Below, one piece after another: positions 34,775 to 43,013 of a stretch of DNA of 64,000 nt. The DNA lies in NCBI GenBank assembly GCA_018268935.1, contig JAFDVS010000077.1:107411-171410 (forward strand), written 5' to 3'. Within the stretch, counting starts at the first letter, position 1. Every line of letters begins with the position of its first letter. This stretch comes from Acidobacteriota bacterium. Lineage in GTDB: Bacteria; Acidobacteriota; Terriglobia; Bryobacterales; Bryobacteraceae. The notes beneath the pieces were generated by a model. It ran no database searches and was not told the origin of the DNA. It worked only from the letters and a program-made list of their open reading frames with translations. Made by a program: the position numbers and the translations under genes.

Positions 34775-36058
34775 ATGGCCATCGATTTTCAGCCGGATGT
34801 GATGGTTTGCGGCGCGGGATGCGCTGGTGTGGTGGCGGCGCTGGCTTCGGCGCGGCGCGGAGTGAAGACACTGCTGATTGAGCGGGCGGGGTTTGCCGGT
34901 GGGATCATTACTACCGTCGGGTTGCCGTTCTTTGACGGGATCGCGCGGAAAAGCGACCGCAAGATCATGCAGCGAGGGATTGCTTTGGAGCTGCTGGTGC
35001 GGAGCGGCGTTTGCAAGGCATCGGATGAGCTTGTGTATGCGCATAATCCGACTATCCGGTCGATTGAACGGTTCAAGATTCTGCTGGATGAGATGATGCA
35101 GTCCGAGCCGAAGCTGCAGGTGCTGTTTCATTCCTTTGTGGCAGGGATTGAGACGAAGGGCGATCGCATCGATACCGTGGTGGTGGCGAATAAGGGTGGG
35201 CTGCAGCGGTTCCGTCCGAAGACCGTGGTGGATTGCACTGGAGATGGCGATGTTGCTGCATGGTCGGGTGCGCCGTTTGAGACCTGGCCGGAGTACATGC
35301 CGATGACGTTGCATTTTCGTATTGGCAATGTCGAAGACAATCCGCAGTTGCGGGCTAAGGCGAAGGACGTTGTTGTGGCGGCGCATAAGGAAGGCCGGCT
35401 GAAGAATTACTATGGGCCTGGGATGTCGTTCATGTTCGCCAAGAATGAACTGTACTTCCATGCCATCCGCGTGAATGGTGACCCGCTTGATCCGGAGGAT
35501 TTGACGCGGTGCGAGATGCAGGGGCGGCGCGATGCGTGGACGATGTATGAGTTGTGGAAGGAGAAGGTGCCGGGGTTTGAGAACTCACACTACGTGATGA
35601 GCGGGCCATACATCGGCATACGCGAGTCGCGGCGGATCACCGGGCAGCACGTATTGAGTGAGAACGATATCAAGGAGCAGCGGAAGTTTGCCGATGCTGT
35701 GGCGACGGGCACCTGGTATTTGGATCTGCATCCGAATTACGCGACGACGGGCTCGGCGAATGTGAAGCCGGGCGCGTTAGGTGGCATGGATGGCTTCCAG
35801 CCGGATCATTACGATATTCCGTATCGCTCGTTGTTGCCGAAGAAGGTGTCGAACCTGCTGGTGGCGGGACGTTGCCATTCGGCGACGCGGCTGGCGCAAT
35901 CGAGTTCGAGGGTGAATGCGACTGCGATGTTTATGGGACAGGCCGCGGGCACGGCGGCGGCAATGGCGGTGGAGATGCGGAAGAATGTGCAGGAAGTGGA
36001 TGGAGTGAAGGTTCGCGCGGCGCTGGATCAGATTCATGCCGGACCCTTTGCCGGTTAA
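34775..36058 (+). CDS. FAD-dependent oxidoreductase (FAD_oxidored/PF12831-like)
   Basis: A 427-residue flavoprotein. The Rossmann motif CGAGCAGVVAALASARRG binds the ADP part of FAD, followed by LLIERAGFAGG; VVDCTGDGDVAAWSGAP and NLLVAGRCHSATRLAQSS are family signatures near the second FAD site. No signal peptide, so it is cytoplasmic. It should oxidise a sugar-derived or similar hydroxyl substrate, which cannot be named. AGGAG at 34765-34769, overlapping the receptor stop, gives a five-base spacing to the ATG, so it is co-transcribed with receptor 2. The 3' end overlaps the MFS gene by 23 bases. Confidence 0.88.
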   Translation: MAIDFQPDVMVCGAGCAGVVAALASARRGVKTLLIERAGFAGGIITTVGLPFFDGIARKSDRKIMQRGIALELLVRSGVCKASDELVYAHNPTIRSIERFKILLDEMMQSEPKLQVLFHSFVAGIETKGDRIDTVVVANKGGLQRFRPKTVVDCTGDGDVAAWSGAPFETWPEYMPMTLHFRIGNVEDNPQLRAKAKDVVVAAHKEGRLKNYYGPGMSFMFAKNELYFHAIRVNGDPLDPEDLTRCEMQGRRDAWTMYELWKEKVPGFENSHYVMSGPYIGIRESRRITGQHVLSENDIKEQRKFADAVATGTWYLDLHPNYATTGSANVKPGALGGMDGFQPDHYDIPYRSLLPKKVSNLLVAGRCHSATRLAQSSSRVNATAMFMGQAAGTAAAMAVEMRKNVQEVDGVKVRAALDQIHAGPFAG

Positions 36059-37244
36059 AGGGCGCTGGTGGCCGATCGGGCTGCTGTTCTGCGCGACTGT
36101 TCTGAATTATGTCGATCGCCAAACGTTGTCCGTATTGGCGGCTACGCTGCGGCGAGAATTGCATCTGACGGATGCGGACTATTCGAACGCGGTGAGCGCG
36201 TTTCTGCTTTCGTATGGCGTGATGTACGCGGTGGGCGGCAGGTGGGTGGATCGGGTGGGTGTGCGCATTGGAGTGACGGCGTGTATTGCGTGGTGGTCGG
36301 TGGCGGGGATGTTGACAGGATTGGCGAATGGGGCGGCGTTTCTTGCCTTCGCGCGGTTTTTGTTGGGGATCGGCGAGCCGGTGATCTATCCGGCGGGGCT
36401 GAAGGCGTCGGCGGAGTTGTTTGCGTCGAAGAGCAGGGCGCTGGCGATGGGGGTTATTTCGTCGGGGAGTTCGGTGGGTGCGATTCTGGCTCCGCCGGTG
36501 GTGGCGTTTTTGGCGTTGCACTACGGATGGCGGTTTGCGTTTTTGCTACCTGGGGCGTTGGGATTGGTGCTGGCGGTGGTGTGGTTTCGGGTGTTCCGGT
36601 TTGCGACGCCTGCGGCTAGTGCGAAGCCTTTGCCTTGGCGGCAACTGATCCGCAGGCGTGATGTGTGGGGCGTGGTTGCTCCGCGTTTATTCAGTGATCC
36701 GGTTTGGTATTTCTATCTGTTCTGGTTGCCGGATTATTTGCAGCGCGTACGGGGATTGAGCCTGGCGGAGATTGGGATGTATGCGTGGATTCCGTTTGTG
36801 GCCGCGGATGTAGGAGCGATTGGCGGCGGAGCGTTGTCGGATTTTCTGATCCGGAGGGGGATGGCGCCTCAAATGGCGCGACGAAGAGTGTTGTATTGCG
36901 TGGCGATGGTGGCTCCGTTGGGTGCGCTGGCGGTTATGGTGCAATCGACGGCGGCGGCGATTCTGCTGATGAGCGTTTCGGCGTGCATGACGCAGGTGTG
37001 GGCGGTGAATATTGCGACGTTGGGCGCGGAGGTGCTGACGCCCGCGGAATCGGCGTCGATCTTGGGGTTGATGGGATCGGTAGGGAGTTTGGCTGGGGCG
37101 GTGATTGCCCAGGTGCTGGCGGTGTTGATTGCGGGGTGGGGGTATCCTGCGGCGTTTGGATTGGCCGCGGTGTTGCATCCGACCGCGGCCTTGTTGTTGT
37201 GGTTAGGGAATCAAGGTTTCCAGAGAGTTCCGCCGATGGAGTAG
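36036..37244 (+). CDS. MFS transporter, anion:cation symporter (hexuronate-type) family
   Basis: A 402-residue protein with about twelve membrane helices. NYVDRQTLSVLAATL in the first helix and RFLLGIGEPVIYPAGLKASAE in the fourth are typical of the ACS branch of MFS that carries hexuronates, glucarate and related organic anions. It should import the product delivered by receptor 2 across the inner membrane. The start codon lies 23 bases inside the oxidoreductase gene and has no own ribosome site, so translation is coupled. Its 3' end overlaps the convergent Asp-box gene by 34 bases. Confidence 0.87.
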   Translation: MPDPLPVKGRWWPIGLLFCATVLNYVDRQTLSVLAATLRRELHLTDADYSNAVSAFLLSYGVMYAVGGRWVDRVGVRIGVTACIAWWSVAGMLTGLANGAAFLAFARFLLGIGEPVIYPAGLKASAELFASKSRALAMGVISSGSSVGAILAPPVVAFLALHYGWRFAFLLPGALGLVLAVVWFRVFRFATPAASAKPLPWRQLIRRRDVWGVVAPRLFSDPVWYFYLFWLPDYLQRVRGLSLAEIGMYAWIPFVAADVGAIGGGALSDFLIRRGMAPQMARRRVLYCVAMVAPLGALAVMVQSTAAAILLMSVSACMTQVWAVNIATLGAEVLTPAESASILGLMGSVGSLAGAVIAQVLAVLIAGWGYPAAFGLAAVLHPTAALLLWLGNQGFQRVPPME

Positions 37245-38956
37245 CGGCCGAGGAGGTTGTAGTAGTAGACGGTGAGGATTCGGCCGTCGGGGAGTTGGCG
37301 GGATTCGGGATAGCCGATGTCCCAATTGAGGAAGTCGGTGCGGATGGGTACGTCTTTCTCGACATCCCAGGTTTCGCCTTCGTCGCGGCTGAAGCTGGCG
37401 CGGACGCCGCTTGGAGTGCCGTGGTAAGGCTCGCGGATGCCGTAGCTGCAGAGGACGCGGCCATCGGCGAGTTGAATGAGATCGGCGGGATGGCCTACTA
37501 ATGGGGATGGCTTTGGCGTGGACCAGGTTTTCCCGTTGTCTTTGGAGCGCGCCATCCAGATGTTGCCGGTGGTGTTGCGCATGGCGGCGAGCAAAGTGCC
37601 GGATTTGAGCCGCAGGAGGCCGGGTTCGGCGAACTGCCCGAGTTTACCGCCGGGATCGTCGGCCATGGTGGAGTAGTAGCTCCAGGTGCGGCCTTGATCG
37701 GTGGAGCGAAGCAGCACAGCGGCGAGATTGCGGATGTCGCCGTTTACGTTGTAGCCGATCAGGGGCATTAAGAGCGTGCCGTCCGGGAGTGCGATGGGCG
37801 CGTCGGCGGGACCTTCGGTATCGGAGAACGGCATGCCTTTCGTGCTGATGTAGTTCGGCTCCGACCAGGTCTTGCCGCGATCCTTCGATGTGACGGTGTA
37901 GACGCCGAGGTACTGCTTTCCTGCTCCGAGTTTCACGGTCTGCATCCACTTCTGTTCGTATTCGCCATCTTCGCGGTAGAGGTTGTTGTAGAAGACGGCA
38001 AGCATGATGGTGCCGTCGGCAAGTTCGAGGCCACAGGCCTCGCGCTCATCGAGGTTGGGGACACCGAACTTCGTGACTTTCTCCCAATCGCGGCCATTGG
38101 CGGATCGGAGCACAACGATGTCGCCATCGCGGGCGACGTGCTCAGTGGCTTCGCGCGCGGTGAGCAGCATGGAGCCGCCTTTGAGCGGAATGATGTCGGC
38201 AGGGTGAAGGTGCTTATAGCCGTTGGTGTAGACGGTGAAGTGGGTTAAACGGGGATCCGGGGTTTGGTTTGTGGCGAGGACGTGAACGAGTTCGGTGAGG
38301 CGGGTGACGTCGGCGCGGAGTTGATCGACTTCGCGGCGGAGATTTGTTTCGCCAGGTTGGAGCACGTCGGTGCGATCTTTGACCATGAACCAGCCGTTGG
38401 CCCAGAGAGAGAAGGGCTGCATCTCGGCTTTGATGCGCACAGGCTTGCCGGCGGTGATGTGGGATTCGGGAACCACGAGTTCGTAGACACCGCTGTTGCC
38501 TTCGAGCTCGAACTGGCGCTGGCGGCCCCAGGATTGCCACTCATTGCGTACGGCGCGATAGCGCAATCGGAACTGGCCTCCGCGCCATTCCCAATCGCGC
38601 AGCATCCCGATGCGGAAGGTGAGTGCGTAATCGCCGTTGACGTAGAGCTTGACTTCGGGACCTCGGGGAATCTGTGGCGGGAGCGGGGCGCTGGCGCCAA
38701 CGAAGGTGAAGATGGTGTCTTTCTTCGCGGGTGCATCGGCGGTGTCCCATTCGAGGCGGTTGTCCTTCACCTGGCCGGGCGCCCACCATGCGGCTGTCAT
38801 GTAGCCTTTGGAGCGGCCGAGGAAATCACGCCCCATGATCACGGTGGCGGACGGGTGGTCGTTATGGGCGAAGACGACCTTGCCGAAGCCTTCGACGCGC
38901 TGCGGTTCGGCGGCGGGCGAGAGAAGCGCGATGAGGGAGAAGAGGATAAGTTTCAA
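37211..38956 (-). CDS. Secreted sialidase-like (BNR/Asp-box) protein
   Basis: A 581-residue exported protein (MKLILFSLIALLSPAAE). The N-terminal 190 residues are beta-rich and unassigned, then a short coiled coil (NLRREVDQLRADVTRLTEL), then a six-blade propeller with at least four Asp boxes: SKDRGKTW, STDQGRTW, SKDNGKTW and SRDEGETW. Sialidases share this fold, but I cannot verify the Arg triad or the RIP motif, so another glycosidase or a binding protein is possible. Translation starts at TTG 38956 with AAAGGA eleven bases upstream; no ATG gives a signal peptide. It follows receptor 3 by 16 bases and is probably co-transcribed. Confidence 0.82.
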   Translation of the reverse strand: MKLILFSLIALLSPAAEPQRVEGFGKVVFAHNDHPSATVIMGRDFLGRSKGYMTAAWWAPGQVKDNRLEWDTADAPAKKDTIFTFVGASAPLPPQIPRGPEVKLYVNGDYALTFRIGMLRDWEWRGGQFRLRYRAVRNEWQSWGRQRQFELEGNSGVYELVVPESHITAGKPVRIKAEMQPFSLWANGWFMVKDRTDVLQPGETNLRREVDQLRADVTRLTELVHVLATNQTPDPRLTHFTVYTNGYKHLHPADIIPLKGGSMLLTAREATEHVARDGDIVVLRSANGRDWEKVTKFGVPNLDEREACGLELADGTIMLAVFYNNLYREDGEYEQKWMQTVKLGAGKQYLGVYTVTSKDRGKTWSEPNYISTKGMPFSDTEGPADAPIALPDGTLLMPLIGYNVNGDIRNLAAVLLRSTDQGRTWSYYSTMADDPGGKLGQFAEPGLLRLKSGTLLAAMRNTTGNIWMARSKDNGKTWSTPKPSPLVGHPADLIQLADGRVLCSYGIREPYHGTPSGVRASFSRDEGETWDVEKDVPIRTDFLNWDIGYPESRQLPDGRILTVYYYNLLGRYSIGGTLWKP

Positions 38957-38972
38957 GTGTGTCGATGTCCTT

Positions 38973-41900
38973 TTACCAGTAGAGTTTCATGCCGAGTTGC
39001 TGGATGCGAGGGCCCCCATTGAGCGAGAAGGCGCGTCCGAAGTTGGCGCTTCCCGGGTCGAACTGGTTGACGTAGTAGTTGGCGTGATTGGGGGCGTTGA
39101 AGGCCTCCCAGCGGAACTCGAGGCGCATCCCTTCGCGCAAGCGCCAATTCTTCAAGAGGGCCATGTCGAAGAAGACCGAACTCGGATTGACGAAGATGTT
39201 GATGCCGGCATTGCCGAGGCGCGGGGCCTGCGCCGGATGGATACGGGTGTTCAACGGATAGTCGAAGGCATCGCGTTTGAAGCGCGGGGTGTCGCGGCCT
39301 GTGCCGCCGAGGAAGAAGGGCTCCAGCACATCGGGACGGCAAGCATTGCTATAGCCGATGTTGCAGTTGCCGGTGCCGATGCCGGGTGAATAGGGGAGTC
39401 CCGTTTGCGCGCTGAGGATGCCGCTGAAATTGAGGCCGCCGATGACGGCGTCGAGAATGCGAGGCATACCGGAACCAAAGCGGCGTCCACGGCCGAGCGG
39501 CACTTCCCAGTTGTAGCTGGTGACGAAGCGGTGGGTCACATCGTCGGTGGTGCGGCCGGTCTCGAGTTGCAGGTTGCGAGAGAACTGGGGAACGGCCACG
39601 TTGCCTTGCGCAGCGCGCGAGTTGTTGCCACCCATCGCTTTGCCGTAGGTGTAGGAGCCGCGGAAGCTGAGGCCGGCAGCGTAGCGCTTCTCTACGTTGA
39701 CGATCATGGCGTTGTAGTTGGCAGTGGCGCCGCTGGCAAAGCCGAGAATGCGGTTCCATTTTGGGAAACGCACGCGGTTGGTGAGCGCGACGGAAGAAGG
39801 AGCGTCGGCATCGTTGTATTCGTTGACGTGCTCCAGGTGCGTGGACTTGGAACCGAGGTATTGGCCTTCGAGGACGAGATCTTTACCGAAGGTGCGGCCA
39901 ATGCTGAGGCTCCATTGTTGGGTGTAGCCATCGAGCATCTTGCCTTCGAGGCTGGTGATGACGCCGATGGGCGCGGTGGAGACGCTTGCCGTGAGTGGGC
40001 GGCCGACGATGCCGTCATAGCGCAGATCGGGCGAGCGGACATCGGAGGTGCGGAGATCAGCGGTGACTTGCGCAGGGGGCGCGGTGGTGGAATTCTGCGC
40101 GAGGTTATTCCACTGGGCCGAGGAATAATACCAGCCGTAGCCGCCACGGATGACCATGCTGCCGCTGGGGCGATAGGCGAAACCGAAGCGCGGGGCGAGG
40201 TTATTGCGATCGGGAACGGAGAACGCGGCGCGGTCGAGGAGGCCGACGGCCAGATCGGGACGGAACTGCTGATAAAAGGGAACGGCTTCGGTGTTCTGCG
40301 AGCCGTAGCGCAGACCGCCGGCTCCATTGCCGAGCGTGGGATCGAACTGTGTGGTGCGCCCGTTCAACTCGCGCACCGGCTGGTTGTACTCGTAGCGCAG
40401 GCCGATGTTGAGAGTGAGCCGTGAGTTCACCTTCCAGTCGTCGAGAACGTAGAAGCCCATCATGCTGCGGCGGAAACGGCTTTCGAGATTGGGGCGGATC
40501 TGGGTGCGGCTGGTGAGCGGCAGGCCGAGGAGGAAATCTCCGTAGCCGTCGCCGGTGATGTCTCCGGAGAAGGTGTAGTTGCCGTTGGCGTTGGTGGCGC
40601 CGACGATGTCGGAGGCGACTCGGCGAATGTCACCGCCGGCTTTCCAGTTGTGCGAGCCGCGGATCAAAGTCACGGAATTCTGTACCTGGAACATTTCGTT
40701 GGTGTAGCGGGCCAGTTGCTGCTCCACCATGTTGCCGATGGTGGTGCGCTGCATGGCGATAGTGGTGGGGAAGCCGGCGAGTTCACCGTCCTTGTAGGCG
40801 AAGGGAATGCCCGCTTCATAGGCGATGGGCTTACCTGCGTTCTGGCCAGCAAAGCGGTTTTCGATGAAGGAATAGCCGAAGCGGAACTCGTTCACCAATC
40901 GGGGGGACAAGGTGCTGGTGAGTCCGGAAGAGACTCCGCGGATGGTGGGCGTGGAGGCGAAGCCGCCGAAGTTGGGAACAGGGCCGGGGCTGAAGGTGTA
41001 AAGCTTCTGGTCGGCATAGCGAGCGCTGAACTCGTGACCGTTGGCGATGCGGTGGTCGCCACGCAGCAGCCAGGTGTCCTGGTCGCCAAGTGCGGGGATG
41101 TTGTTGAAGTAGTTCTGCGCTCCGCTTGGGTTGTTGGCCTGCGGGTATTGCTGTACGAGGCGGGCGGAAATGGGATCGATGCGGCTGGTGGGGATGACGT
41201 TGTTGGGGAACGGGGCTCCGGCGGCAAACGGATCGATGACACGATTGAGTCCGGCGAGATTGCCGGTGCGTTGCGCCTCGGTGGGCACTACGCTGGTGCG
41301 GAGCGAGGCCGTGCGTTGGCGGACGAGATCGAAGTTGCCAAAGATGAAGGTGCGGTCCTTGCCATTGTAGAGTTTCGGGATGTAGACCGGGCCTCCGGCG
41401 GAGATGCCGAATTGATTGCGGCGGAGTGCGTTGATCTTCTGCGTGGGGGTGAGGAAAGTATTGCGGGCATCGAAGACGTCGTTGCGGACGAATTCAAAAG
41501 CGGTGCCGTGGAACTCGTTGGTGCCGGAGCGGGTGACTACGTTGATGACGGCTCCTCCTCCGGCGCCATACTCGGCGGAGTATTGGCCGACCTGGATCTT
41601 GAACTCGCGGACGGCGTCGACGCTGGGCGCGAGGCCGTAGCTGTTGAAGAAGGGTTCGCGGTTGTCTGTGCCGTCAAGCTGGTAGTTGTTCTCGGTGGCT
41701 GGGGCACCGGCCACGGAGGGGGCGAGGCCGCGGGAGGTTCCGGCAAGGCTGGTGTTTTTAGCGGTGGCGTTGTTCCCAGCGTTGGTAGCGCCGGCGAGGG
41801 TCACGAGCTCCATGAAGTTGCGACCGTTGAGGGGTATGGAGGTGATGCTCTTGCTGTTGACCACATTGCCGATGACGTTGCTTTCGGTTTCGAGGAGCGG

Positions 41901-42257
41901 GGTCTGGGAAGAGACGGTGACAGATTCGGTGACCTGGCCGATTTCGATGTTGACATCGGCGCGGGCTTGCTGGGCTACCTCGAGGATAATGCCGGAGACA
42001 AGGGCTTTTTTGAAGCCGTTGGCCTCGACTTCAAGACGATAGGAGCCTGGGGGAAGAGCGGGGATGGTGTAGTTGCCGGTGTCGGTGGTGAGGGAACGGC
42101 GATCGAGGTTGGTGGCTTCGTTGACGAGGCGGACGCGGGCCGAAGGGACGGGGACGTTGGTGGGATCGCGCACGATGCCGGTGAGGGAGGCGTTGGCGGT
42201 TTGTGCCGAGGAGGAGGCAGCACAGAGAAGGGAGAGGAGAGCCAAGCGGAGGTGCAT
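38973..42257 (-). CDS. Oar-like TonB-dependent receptor 3
   Basis: A 1094-residue outer-membrane receptor with signal peptide MHLRLALLSLLCAASSSAQ, regulatory-like domain (ASLTGIVRDPTNVPVPSARV; PPGSYRLEVEANGF), plug-like region (LNGRNFMELVTLAG) and barrel ending in LGMKLYW. It is divergent from a GntR-FCD regulator and followed by the Asp-box protein, suggesting uptake of what that enzyme releases. The frame is open to 42323, but the start at 42257 gives the signal peptide. With TTGACA on the minus strand at 42292-42287 and a normal spacing, transcription would begin almost at the ATG, so the message may be leaderless. Confidence 0.92.
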   Translation of the reverse strand: MHLRLALLSLLCAASSSAQTANASLTGIVRDPTNVPVPSARVRLVNEATNLDRRSLTTDTGNYTIPALPPGSYRLEVEANGFKKALVSGIILEVAQQARADVNIEIGQVTESVTVSSQTPLLETESNVIGNVVNSKSITSIPLNGRNFMELVTLAGATNAGNNATAKNTSLAGTSRGLAPSVAGAPATENNYQLDGTDNREPFFNSYGLAPSVDAVREFKIQVGQYSAEYGAGGGAVINVVTRSGTNEFHGTAFEFVRNDVFDARNTFLTPTQKINALRRNQFGISAGGPVYIPKLYNGKDRTFIFGNFDLVRQRTASLRTSVVPTEAQRTGNLAGLNRVIDPFAAGAPFPNNVIPTSRIDPISARLVQQYPQANNPSGAQNYFNNIPALGDQDTWLLRGDHRIANGHEFSARYADQKLYTFSPGPVPNFGGFASTPTIRGVSSGLTSTLSPRLVNEFRFGYSFIENRFAGQNAGKPIAYEAGIPFAYKDGELAGFPTTIAMQRTTIGNMVEQQLARYTNEMFQVQNSVTLIRGSHNWKAGGDIRRVASDIVGATNANGNYTFSGDITGDGYGDFLLGLPLTSRTQIRPNLESRFRRSMMGFYVLDDWKVNSRLTLNIGLRYEYNQPVRELNGRTTQFDPTLGNGAGGLRYGSQNTEAVPFYQQFRPDLAVGLLDRAAFSVPDRNNLAPRFGFAYRPSGSMVIRGGYGWYYSSAQWNNLAQNSTTAPPAQVTADLRTSDVRSPDLRYDGIVGRPLTASVSTAPIGVITSLEGKMLDGYTQQWSLSIGRTFGKDLVLEGQYLGSKSTHLEHVNEYNDADAPSSVALTNRVRFPKWNRILGFASGATANYNAMIVNVEKRYAAGLSFRGSYTYGKAMGGNNSRAAQGNVAVPQFSRNLQLETGRTTDDVTHRFVTSYNWEVPLGRGRRFGSGMPRILDAVIGGLNFSGILSAQTGLPYSPGIGTGNCNIGYSNACRPDVLEPFFLGGTGRDTPRFKRDAFDYPLNTRIHPAQAPRLGNAGINIFVNPSSVFFDMALLKNWRLREGMRLEFRWEAFNAPNHANYYVNQFDPGSANFGRAFSLNGGPRIQQLGMKLYW

Positions 42258-42286
42258 AGGGATAGGGAACCACGAGGCGGGAAAAG

Positions 42287-42322
42287 TGTCAACAGAAAAA
42301 TGTATACATTTTCCATTTGACA
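42287..42322. promoter_or_regulatory. Symmetric divergent operator-promoter: TGTATACA palindrome flanked by two TTGACA boxes
   Basis: A perfect 16-bp palindrome AAAATGTATACATTTT (42297-42312) is centred between two consensus -35 hexamers pointing outwards: TTGACA on the minus strand (42292-42287) and TTGACA on the + strand (42317-42322), each exactly four bases away. TGTATACA-type cores are typical operators of FadR-branch GntR regulators, and the adjacent gene encodes one. The minus promoter serves receptor 3, the plus promoter the regulator. The -10 elements are weak (TATCGT at 42342-42347 on the + strand). Confidence 0.75.
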
Positions 42323-42359
42323 TGGTTGGAGTGCTTGTTGCTATCGTGTGAATAGCGGA

Positions 42360-43013
42360 ATGAGCCCAACACTGCCCACGTTACGGACCGCCGCGATCCG
42401 TGAATCGGTTGTCGATTTGCTACGCGAGGCGCTCCTGGAGGGGCGATTTGCGCCTGGAGAGAGCCTGTCCGAGCCGGCACTCGCTTCGCAGTTGGGAATT
42501 AGCCGCGGGCCTGTGCGCGAAGCATTGCTGGTGTTGCAGCAGGAAGGCCTGGTGACCCACGCACAGAACCGGGGATTTGCGGTGATGGCGTTGGGTCCTG
42601 GGGACAGGCAGGCGATGGTGAAGGTACGGATGCCGCTGGAGGTGTTGGCGCTGGAACTGGCGAAGCCGTTGGTGACAGCGCAGGATCTGGTGGAACTGGA
42701 GCAGATGCTGGAGCGGATGGTGGCGACGTATTTGAGCGATCCTGCTATTACAGCGCGCGAGGATCTTGCTTTCCACGAGCGGTTGTGGGAATTGACGGGG
42801 AATAGCTGGCTGTTGATTGCGCTACGGCGGATCACGAAGCCGTTCTTCATGCATACGATGATGTACCGGAGCCGCACCGAGCAGTTGGATGTAGGGACGT
42901 ATGAACAACAGCATCGGGACTACATTGCGTTTCTGCGTGGGGATGGTTCGTTGAGCGCGGAGGAGTGTGTGCGGTCCCATCTGCGGATGTACGAACAGGG
43001 GATGGCGGGTTAG
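42360..43013 (+). CDS. GntR-family transcriptional regulator, FCD subfamily
   Basis: A 217-residue regulator. The N-terminal winged helix (RFAPGESLSEPALASQLGISRGPVREAL in the first third) is followed by an all-helical FCD effector domain with candidate metal ligands in DLAFHERLWELTGN and HRDYIAFL and a final SHLRMYEQG. FCD members bind carboxylic or sugar acids (for example gluconate, hexuronate, sialate), which matches the nearby organic-anion transporter. ATG 42360 is taken as the start; GTG 42348 in frame would add four residues. No Shine-Dalgarno is seen. The stop overlaps the stop of the convergent peptidase gene as TTAG. Confidence 0.92.
   Translation: MSPTLPTLRTAAIRESVVDLLREALLEGRFAPGESLSEPALASQLGISRGPVREALLVLQQEGLVTHAQNRGFAVMALGPGDRQAMVKVRMPLEVLALELAKPLVTAQDLVELEQMLERMVATYLSDPAITAREDLAFHERLWELTGNSWLLIALRRITKPFFMHTMMYRSRTEQLDVGTYEQQHRDYIAFLRGDGSLSAEECVRSHLRMYEQGMAG

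Noticed and set aside
40650..42320. A 556-codon + strand open frame opposite receptor 3
   Set aside because: Gly/Glu/Val-rich mirror of the receptor reading frame with no recognisable motif. The same applies to frames at 7640-9241 and 33204-34658 opposite the other receptors.
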